Of a stretch of DNA of 64,000 nucleotides, positions 55,602-64,000 are shown in pieces; the stretch's first letter is position 1, and each line of letters begins with the position of its first letter. Made by a program: the position numbers and the translations under genes. Below the pieces are notes generated by a model. That model searched no databases and was not told the DNA's origin. It saw only the letters and a program-made list of their open reading frames with translations. This DNA is from Variovorax paradoxus (GTDB taxonomy: Bacteria > Pseudomonadota > Gammaproteobacteria > Burkholderiales > Burkholderiaceae_C), in assembly GCF_009498455.1 (NCBI RefSeq), contig NZ_CP045644.1, forward strand, positions 6,265,001 to 6,329,000, read 5' to 3'.

Positions 55602-56479
55602 TGGATTGGGCCTACCTCTTCGAGATCGCGCTCACCGGCATTGCCGGCGGCGGCCTGTATGCGCTCGCGGCGCTGGCCTTCGTGCTGGTCTACAAGGCGA
55701 CGCGCGTGGTCAACATCGCCATCGGCGAGATGCTGATGGTCGGCGCCTACCTGTTCTTCACCTTCGCCGCGAGCTTCTCGCTGCCGATCTGGATGGCGGT
55801 GCTGGGCTCGGTGATCGGTACCGGCCTGCTGGGCGCGGTGATCGAGCGCACCATGATCCGCCCGCTGCTGGGCGAGCCGCCGATCTCGGTGTTCATGGTG
55901 ACGGTGGGGCTGGCGTCGATCCTCGTCGGGCTGGTCGAGATCATCTGGACCGCCGACCAGCGCCGCCTGCCCGAGTTTTTGCCGAACACGCCCGTGATGG
56001 TCGGCGAGGCCTTCCTGGCGCCGAAGATCGCTTATGGCGCGCTGATCGCCGTGGTGCTGATCGGGCTCGTGCTGCTGCTGTTCCGCTTCTGGCGCGGCGG
56101 CGTGGCGCTGAGGGCCACGGCCTCGGACCAGGCTGCCGCGTACTCGATGGGCATCCACGTGCCGCGCGTGTTCTCGCTCGCCTGGGTGGCCTCGTCGATG
56201 ATCGCGGCGGTGGCCGGCATCATCGTCGGCGCCATCGGCGGCATCTCGTCGTCGATGGGCGTGTTCGGGCTGTCGGTGCTGGTGGTGGTGATCGTCGGCG
56301 GGCTCGACAGCGTGCTGGGCGCGCTCGTCGGCGGCGTGCTCATCGGACTGATCGAAGCGCTGGCCGGCTCCTACCTCGGCGGCGAGTACAAGCTGCTCGC
56401 CACCTTCATCGTGCTGGTGTTCGTGCTGATGGTGCGGCCGTACGGCCTCTTCGGCACGCACGAGATCGAGAGACTCTAG
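55601..56479 (+). CDS. livH: Branched-chain-type ABC permease (LivH-like)
   Basis: 292 residues from ATG 55601 (GTG at 55598 possible). About eight spans; LTGIAGGGLYALAALAFVLV, KATRVVNIAIGEMLMVGAYL, GLDSVLGALVGGVLIGLIEA. One half of the translocation channel. Confidence 0.9.
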   Translation: MDWAYLFEIALTGIAGGGLYALAALAFVLVYKATRVVNIAIGEMLMVGAYLFFTFAASFSLPIWMAVLGSVIGTGLLGAVIERTMIRPLLGEPPISVFMVTVGLASILVGLVEIIWTADQRRLPEFLPNTPVMVGEAFLAPKIAYGALIAVVLIGLVLLLFRFWRGGVALRATASDQAAAYSMGIHVPRVFSLAWVASSMIAAVAGIIVGAIGGISSSMGVFGLSVLVVVIVGGLDSVLGALVGGVLIGLIEALAGSYLGGEYKLLATFIVLVFVLMVRPYGLFGTHEIERL

Positions 56480-56481
56480 CC

Positions 56482-57519
56482 ATGCGCATCGGCACCCTCA
56501 AGCAAAGCTACACCGCCGACGCGGCGCTGTTCGATTCGCGCACGCAGAAGGTGTGGCTCGCGGTCGGCGTCGCGCTGCTCGTGCTGTTCCCCTTCATGGC
56601 CAGCGACTACTGGCTGTACCTCGCGTGCCTGGTCGCCATCAACGTGGCGAGCGCCACGGGCCTGAACATCCTCACGGGCTACACGGGCCTCGTGAGCCTC
56701 GGGCAGGCCGCGTTCATGGGCCTGGGTGCGTACACCGTCGCGATCATGCAGACGCGGCTGGGCACGCCCTTCCTGCTGAACATCCTCGCGGGCGGCGTGG
56801 TCGCGATGCTCGGCGGATTGATCGTCGGCATTCCCTCGCTGCGCGTGAAGGGCCTGTACCTGGCGATCGCGACCATCGCCGCATCGTTCATCACGCACTT
56901 CCTGTTCGCCAACCTCAAGCTCACGGGCCGCACCACGGGCATTTCGCTGCCGCCCGCGCAGCTCTTCGGCCTGCCGCTGGACACCTCGTTCCGCCTGTAC
57001 TGGGTGATCGTGCCGGTGATGGTGCTCATGGTGCTCGGCGCGGCCAACCTGTTTCGCACGCGCGTGGGGCGCGCCTTCATCGCCATCCGCGACCGCGACA
57101 TCTCGGCCGAGGTGCTGGGCATTCCATTGCTGCGCTACAAGCTGCTGTCGTTCGGACTCTCGTCGTTCTACGCGGGCGTGGCGGGCGGGCTGTGGGCCTA
57201 CTTCTTCCGCGTGGTCACGCCCGAGAGCTTTCCGCTCTTGATGTCGATCTTCTTCCTGGCCGCCATCATCGTCGGCGGCATGGGCACGATCCTGGGCGGC
57301 ATCTTCGGCGCGGTGTTCATGACCATGGTGCCCGAGCTGCTCAAGCTGGTGGTCGACCTGCTGCCGGGCGGCGTCGAGATGACCGTGTTCCTCTCGCCGG
57401 TGCGCACCGTCGTCTTCGGCCTGCTCATCGTCGGATTTCTGGTGTTCGAGCCGCACGGGCTCGCAGAAGTGTGGCGGCGCATACGCCGCTTCTTTCACCT
57501 ATGGCCGTTCCGTAACTAG
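56482..57519 (+). CDS. livM: Branched-chain-type ABC permease (LivM-like)
   Basis: 345 residues from ATG 56482. ATGLNILTGYTGLVSLGQAA and RTRVGRAFIAIRDRDISAEV (EAA-type loop) are typical, with GGMGTILGGIFGAVFMTMVP near the end. Second half of the channel; two bases separate it from livH. Confidence 0.92.
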   Translation: MRIGTLKQSYTADAALFDSRTQKVWLAVGVALLVLFPFMASDYWLYLACLVAINVASATGLNILTGYTGLVSLGQAAFMGLGAYTVAIMQTRLGTPFLLNILAGGVVAMLGGLIVGIPSLRVKGLYLAIATIAASFITHFLFANLKLTGRTTGISLPPAQLFGLPLDTSFRLYWVIVPVMVLMVLGAANLFRTRVGRAFIAIRDRDISAEVLGIPLLRYKLLSFGLSSFYAGVAGGLWAYFFRVVTPESFPLLMSIFFLAAIIVGGMGTILGGIFGAVFMTMVPELLKLVVDLLPGGVEMTVFLSPVRTVVFGLLIVGFLVFEPHGLAEVWRRIRRFFHLWPFRN

Positions 57520-57534
57520 AACCAGGAGACACAC

Positions 57535-58722
57535 ATGCCCAAGACAACGAAGAAGCCTTCTCACCAGCGCCGCGCCCTGCTGCTCGCAGCCGGCCTGGCC
57601 GCCACCGTGCCCTTCGCCGCGCACGCGCAAGCCAACGAGGACATCGTCATCGGCGGCTCGATCCCCATGACCGGCGTGTTCGCCTTCGCGGGCGTGGGCA
57701 TCAACGCCGGCATTGCCGACTACGTGAAGATCGTCAACGACGCAGGCGGCATCAAGGGCCGCAAGCTGCGCTACGTGCCGGAAGACACGGGCTACAAGGT
57801 CGACGTATCGGTGGCGGCCTTCAAGAAGATCACGAGCCAGAACAAGGTCAACCTCTACTACGGCGACTCGACCGGCTTCTCCAAGACCATCAACCCCGAG
57901 CTCGACCGCAGCGGCCAGATCCTGATGGCGGGCGCGTCGTTCGCCACCGAGCTCAACGACCCGGCCAAGTACCCGAACCAGTTTCTCGTGGGCCCCGACT
58001 ACACCGAGCAGATCGGCATTCTTCTGCGCCACATCGCCAAGGAAAAGCCGGGCGCGAAGGTGGCCTTCGTGTACTCCGACTCCGAGTTCGGCCGCGACCC
58101 GATCGAGGCCAGCGAAGCCGCCGCGAAGAAGCTGGGCCTCAGCGTGCCCGTGAAGCTCATGACGCCCGCGGGCAGCGTCGACGTGTCGACCGAGGTCATC
58201 AAGCTGCGCCGCGCCGCGCCCGACTACACGATCTTCCACGGCTACATCCTCGCGCCCATTCCCGAGTTCGTGCAGCAGGGCAAACAGATGGGCATGACCA
58301 GCAAGTGGATGGGCACCTTCTGGACCATGGACAGCTCCACCGTCATGAAGATGGGCGAAGGCGGCGACGGCTTCATGGGCGTCATGCCCTACCGCTACTA
58401 CTACGACACCACAGCCAAGGCGCCGATGCTCGACAAGATCCGCGCGCTGCGCCCCGAGTACCAGAGCACGGCCTACACGCAGGGCTTTCTCACCGCCATG
58501 CTGTTCACCGAAGCAGCCAAGCGCACGCTCGATGCAGGCAAGCCGCTCGATGGCAAGAACCTGAAGGCGGCGCTCAACACCATCAAGGACTTCGACACCG
58601 GCGGGATCATCGGCACGCCGATCACCATCAAGGGCAACTCCATCCCCGTGGGCCGCGTCTACAAGGCCGACATGAAGGCGCAGAAGATGGTGCCGGCGTC
58701 GGACTGGATCGCACTGAACTGA
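57535..58722 (+). CDS. livK: Branched-chain-type ABC substrate-binding protein (LivK-like)
   Basis: 395 residues, AGGAGA upstream. Signal with RRALLLAAGLAATVPFAAHA. IVIGGSIPMTGVFAFAGVGI at the mature start is the Peripla_BP_6 signature; GASFATELNDPAKYPNQFLV and VAFVYSDSEFGRDPIEAS follow. The ligand is probably not an amino acid, since the operon ends in an acyl-CoA ligase. Confidence 0.92.
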   Translation: MPKTTKKPSHQRRALLLAAGLAATVPFAAHAQANEDIVIGGSIPMTGVFAFAGVGINAGIADYVKIVNDAGGIKGRKLRYVPEDTGYKVDVSVAAFKKITSQNKVNLYYGDSTGFSKTINPELDRSGQILMAGASFATELNDPAKYPNQFLVGPDYTEQIGILLRHIAKEKPGAKVAFVYSDSEFGRDPIEASEAAAKKLGLSVPVKLMTPAGSVDVSTEVIKLRRAAPDYTIFHGYILAPIPEFVQQGKQMGMTSKWMGTFWTMDSSTVMKMGEGGDGFMGVMPYRYYYDTTAKAPMLDKIRALRPEYQSTAYTQGFLTAMLFTEAAKRTLDAGKPLDGKNLKAALNTIKDFDTGGIIGTPITIKGNSIPVGRVYKADMKAQKMVPASDWIALN

Positions 58723-58730
58723 CCGGCACG

Positions 58731-59564
58731 ATGGACGCGCGCGCGGCACCACCCGACCTCGTCTTGGAGGTCAACAACATCGAGGTGGTCTACAACAAGG
58801 TCGTGCAGGTCTTGCGCGGCCTGTCGCTGGCCGTGCCGCGCGGGAAGATCGTGGCGCTGCTGGGCAGCAACGGCGCGGGCAAGTCGACCACGCTGAAAGC
58901 GGTGTCGGGCCTGCTCGCGCTGGAAGACGGCGAGGTCGAGGCCGGGCGCATCGTGTTCGACGGTGCACCGACCGAACGGCTCGCACCGCAGCAGCTGGTG
59001 CGGCGCGGCCTGAGCCATGTGATGGAAGGCCGGCGCGTGTTCGAAGACCTCACGGTCGAAGAGAACCTGGTGGCCGCGACCTATGCGCTGACGGGGCGAG
59101 CGGGCGCTGCGCCTGCCTCGCGCAACTTCGACGACGTCTATGCCTACTTCCCTCGCCTGCATGAGCGCCGCAAGGGTCTTGCGGGCTACCTCTCGGGCGG
59201 CGAGCAGCAGATGCTCGCCATCGGCCGCGCGCTGGTCGCGCAGCCTCAATTGATCTTGCTCGACGAGCCCTCGCTGGGCCTGTCGCCCAAGCTGGTGGAA
59301 GACATCTTCACGATCATCGCGCGCATCAACGCCGAGCGCGGCACCTCGATGCTGCTGGTGGAACAGAACGCCAGCGTGGCACTGGCCATTGCGCACACGG
59401 GCTACATCATGGAAAGCGGCAAGGTCGTGATCGACGGCAGCGCCGAACGCCTCGCAGCCGACCCCGACGTGCGCGAGTTCTACCTGGGCGTGGGCGGCAG
59501 CGGCGAATCGCGCAGCTTCCGCGAGCTGAAGCACTACAAGCGCCGCAAGCGCTGGCTGTCATGA
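58731..59564 (+). CDS. livF: Branched-chain-type ABC transporter ATP-binding protein (LivF-like)
   Basis: 277 residues from ATG 58731. Walker A GSNGAGKST, signature LSGGEQQMLAIGRA, Walker B LILLDEPSLGLSP, VEQNASVAL. C-terminus SFRELKHYKRRKRWLS is a basic extension not typical of LivF. ATGA overlap with the ligase gene. Confidence 0.92.
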   Translation: MDARAAPPDLVLEVNNIEVVYNKVVQVLRGLSLAVPRGKIVALLGSNGAGKSTTLKAVSGLLALEDGEVEAGRIVFDGAPTERLAPQQLVRRGLSHVMEGRRVFEDLTVEENLVAATYALTGRAGAAPASRNFDDVYAYFPRLHERRKGLAGYLSGGEQQMLAIGRALVAQPQLILLDEPSLGLSPKLVEDIFTIIARINAERGTSMLLVEQNASVALAIAHTGYIMESGKVVIDGSAERLAADPDVREFYLGVGGSGESRSFRELKHYKRRKRWLS

Positions 59565-61384
59565 CGATGAACCCGCTTCCTTCGCTCACGCTGCCGCAGA
59601 TGCTGCGCGAGCAGGCGCGCCTGCAGCCGCAGCGCATCGCGATCCGGCAGAAGGACTTCGGCATCTGGCATCCGCTGGACTGGGCCGGCTACCTGCAGCG
59701 CGCCAGCCGCTTCGGCCTGGGCCTGCACGCGATGGGCCTCGCGCCCGGCGGGCACCTGGGCGTGATTTCCGAGAACCGCGTCGAATGGCTGCTCGCGCAG
59801 ATGGGCGCGGGGCTCATCGGTGCCGTGACCGTGGGCGTGTATCCCACCAGCCCGAGCAACGAGGTCGCCTACGTGGTCGGCCATGCCGACATCGAAGTGA
59901 TCGTCTGCGAAGACCAGGAGCAGACCGACAAGGTGCTCGACGCGCTCGACCAGCTGCCGCGCCTGCGCAAGATCATCGTGATCGAGACCAAGGGCCTCGC
60001 GAGCTACCCGCCCGAGGTGCGCGAGCGCATCGCGACCTTTGCCGAGGTCGAGCAGGCCGGTGCCGAGGTGCTGGCACGCGACGGCAGCGCGCTCATCGAC
60101 GCCGCGCTGCAGCGCCAGACGCTCGCCGACATCGGCTTGATGATCTACACCTCGGGCTCCACCGGCAAGCCCAAGGGCGCGATGATTTCGTACCGCAACA
60201 TCCGCGGCGTCGTGCCCGGCATCGTCGAGCGGCTCGGGCTCGACGGCAGCACCACGCACCTGTCGTACCTGCCGCTGTGCCACGTGGCCGAGCAGATGCT
60301 CACGGCCTTCGTGCCGCTGTACCTGGGTTCGCAGGTCAACTTCGGCGAATCGATCCGCACCGTGCAAGAAGACCTGCGCGAAGTGGCGCCCACCATGTTC
60401 CTTGGCGTGCCGCGCATCTGGGAAAAGCTGCACGCGGGCATCAGCATCAAGATGCAGGAAACCGGCAGATTGCAGCGCGCGTTGTTCCGCAAGGCCATCG
60501 AGGCCTGCGCGCCGCTGGCCGAGAAGCCGCGCAGCGCCTGGACCCTGGCCGAGCGCGGCCGTTTCGCCCTCGCCTACTGGACCGTGCTGCGCGCGCTGCA
60601 GAACTTCATCGGCCTGCGCCGCGCACGCATCGCGCTCACGGGAGCGGCGCCGATTCCTGCGGACGTGGTGCGCTTCTTTCGCACGCTGGGCGTGCCGCTG
60701 GTCGAGGTGTACGGGCTCACCGAATCGACCGGCATGGTCGCGGGCCATCGCGCCGACGCGGTGACCATCGGCACCGTCGGCCCGCCCACGCAGGGCACCG
60801 AGCACCGCGTGGGCGAAGCGGGCGAGCTGCTGGTGCGCGGCAACATGGTGTTCGAGGGCTACTACAAGAACCCCGAAGCCACGGCCTCATCGATCCGCGA
60901 TGGATGGCTGCACACGGGCGACGTGGTGCGCGAGGAAGCCGGTGGCCAGCTGCGCATCGTCGATCGGCTGAAGGACATCATGATCACCGCCGGCGGCAAG
61001 AACCTCACGCCCTCGGAGATCGAGAACACCATGAAGGGCAGCCCCTTCATCAAGGAATGCATCGTGGTCGCGGACGGCCGCAAGTTCGTCGGCGCGCTGC
61101 TGCAGATCGACTACGAGACGGTCGGCAAATGGGCCGAAGCCCAGCGCCTGCCGTTCACGCACTTTCGCTCACTGGTGGAAGAACCCAAGGTGCGCGCGCT
61201 GATCGAGGCCGAAGTGGCGCACGGCAATGGGAAGCTGGCGCAGGTGTCGCAGATCAGACGTTTTCATCTGCTCACCAAAGAGTTGGACCATGACGACGGT
61301 GAAGTCACCGCCACCATGAAGGTGCGGCGCTCCAGCATCTACAAGTCTTACGCCAACGAGATCGAGGCGCTGTACAGCGCCTGA
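59561..61384 (+). CDS. AMP-dependent long-chain acyl-CoA synthetase (FadD15-like)
   Basis: 607 residues. P-loop MIYTSGSTGKPKGAM, YLPLCHVAEQ, A5 motif VEVYGLTESTG, DGWLHTGDV and KDIMITAGGKNLTPSEIE, all standard for adenylate-forming ligases of the long-chain group (eukaryote-like FadD15). Converts an imported carboxylic acid to its CoA ester. Co-transcribed with the liv genes, which suggests vectorial acylation of the transported acid. Convergent with the next gene. Confidence 0.93.
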   Translation: MTMNPLPSLTLPQMLREQARLQPQRIAIRQKDFGIWHPLDWAGYLQRASRFGLGLHAMGLAPGGHLGVISENRVEWLLAQMGAGLIGAVTVGVYPTSPSNEVAYVVGHADIEVIVCEDQEQTDKVLDALDQLPRLRKIIVIETKGLASYPPEVRERIATFAEVEQAGAEVLARDGSALIDAALQRQTLADIGLMIYTSGSTGKPKGAMISYRNIRGVVPGIVERLGLDGSTTHLSYLPLCHVAEQMLTAFVPLYLGSQVNFGESIRTVQEDLREVAPTMFLGVPRIWEKLHAGISIKMQETGRLQRALFRKAIEACAPLAEKPRSAWTLAERGRFALAYWTVLRALQNFIGLRRARIALTGAAPIPADVVRFFRTLGVPLVEVYGLTESTGMVAGHRADAVTIGTVGPPTQGTEHRVGEAGELLVRGNMVFEGYYKNPEATASSIRDGWLHTGDVVREEAGGQLRIVDRLKDIMITAGGKNLTPSEIENTMKGSPFIKECIVVADGRKFVGALLQIDYETVGKWAEAQRLPFTHFRSLVEEPKVRALIEAEVAHGNGKLAQVSQIRRFHLLTKELDHDDGEVTATMKVRRSSIYKSYANEIEALYSA

Positions 61385-61400
61385 TCGAGAAGAAAGAGGC

Positions 61401-61733
61401 TCAGTCGCCGCGCACGGGCCGCGCCCGCACGTCGGTCACATCGTCGGCCGGGCCCAGCACGACCGGGCTGCGCACCGATTCGCCGCGTGCACGGGCGCTG
61501 ACCACATCCGCTGCCGTGGGCTCGGCCGGCTGCTGTGCCGCATGGCGAAATCGGTCGAAGCCCGAGCGGGGGTTGAAGCGCATGACCCAAGGCGTGACGG
61601 GCTTGCCCGTGACGCGCCCCCAGGCGTAGCGCACACCCCACACCGCCGCCAGCAGCAGGGCCGCCACGGCCAGGCTGGCCGCGAAGACCAGCCCCAGGAG
61701 CAGAAGAATGACGCGAAGAATGAAGTTCATCAT
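61401..61733 (-). CDS. Small hypothetical membrane protein
   Basis: 110 residues from ATG 61731-61733 (MM start). One or two N-terminal spans (FILRVILLLLGLVFAASLAV), then a soluble, Arg/Ala-rich tail ending VRARPVRGD. Ends 17 bp after the ligase stop of the opposite strand. Starts 6 bp downstream of clpB, so it may be its last cistron. No family recognised. Confidence 0.65.
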   Translation of the reverse strand: MMNFILRVILLLLGLVFAASLAVAALLLAAVWGVRYAWGRVTGKPVTPWVMRFNPRSGFDRFRHAAQQPAEPTAADVVSARARGESVRSPVVLGPADDVTDVRARPVRGD

Positions 61734-61739
61734 CCGAGG

Positions 61740-64000
<2,261 letters not shown>

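Overview
The window is a GC-rich (roughly two-thirds G+C by eye), densely coding bacterial chromosome segment. Gene content and order (dapA-bamC-metallo-hydrolase, coaBC-dut, pyrG-kdsA-DUF1330-eno-ftsB, many orphan Bug-type periplasmic receptors, liv/FadD acyl-CoA clusters) fit a betaproteobacterium of the order Burkholderiales. Family Comamonadaceae, probably Variovorax or a close relative, is my inference from familiarity, not from a search. I saw no rRNA, tRNA, CRISPR array, insertion sequence or prophage. No gene-free stretch exceeds about 250 bases.

Layout. 1-4800: 5' end of a LysR gene diverging from a serine beta-lactamase-fold hydrolase and an MFS exporter; a second MFS permease; an unlisted 47-residue membrane peptide; a small methyltransferase. 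4860-7800: dapA, bamC and a metallo-beta-lactamase-fold protein. 7850-13300: two small lipoproteins, a cupin ribosomal-oxygenase homologue diverging from a SlyD-type isomerase with only 14 bp between start codons, and the coaBC-hypothetical-dut operon. 13400-19400: pyrG-kdsA-DUF1330-eno-ftsB, then a nicotinamide riboside salvage pair (PnuC plus a NadR-type kinase). 19400-28500: an exported unknown protein, an AraC/SDR/imine-reductase-like group, hslO, a gamma-carbonic anhydrase, DUF455, a Qnr-like pentapeptide-repeat protein, and a thiolase/MaoC/TetR group. 28500-38500: a phosphonate-type ABC transporter (phnDCE) with an iron alcohol dehydrogenase, two Bug receptors and a divergent LysR; then xerD, a third Bug receptor and an AEC permease. 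38400-46500: a MerR/carotenoid-oxygenase pair, TauE and MFS permeases with a divergent AraC, and a PAP2-ACP-ketosynthase cassette. 46500-51900: DUF2501, SulP, LysR, GFA, DUF3299, a membrane protein and arfB. 51900-64000: thiolase, enoyl-CoA hydratase and TetR diverging from livGHMKF and a FadD-type ligase, then a small membrane protein and the 3' part of clpB.

How the parts work together. The housekeeping blocks supply lysine/diaminopimelate, outer-membrane assembly, coenzyme A, dUTP removal, CTP, Kdo, glycolysis and division. The accessory blocks are mostly uptake plus catabolism modules, each next to its own regulator. The most informative non-coding signals are candidate operators placed between regulator and target: CTACC-N8-GGTAG in front of both tetR-1 and its thiolase/maoC neighbour; a direct repeat of TAC(C/G)G(A/G)CCAGTA between tetR-2 and the liv operon; GATCTATA-N9-TATAGATC between phnD and lysR; CGACAA-CAT-TTGTCG between an MFS gene and araC; a 19-bp-spacer MerR promoter; and three TGGCAC hexamers exactly 11 bp apart. 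Nothing seen is unambiguously a new system. The best candidates for one are the PAP2-ACP-ketosynthase cassette, the phnDCE/dehydrogenase/Bug operon that lacks any C-P cleavage gene, and the Qnr-like gene coupled to DUF455.
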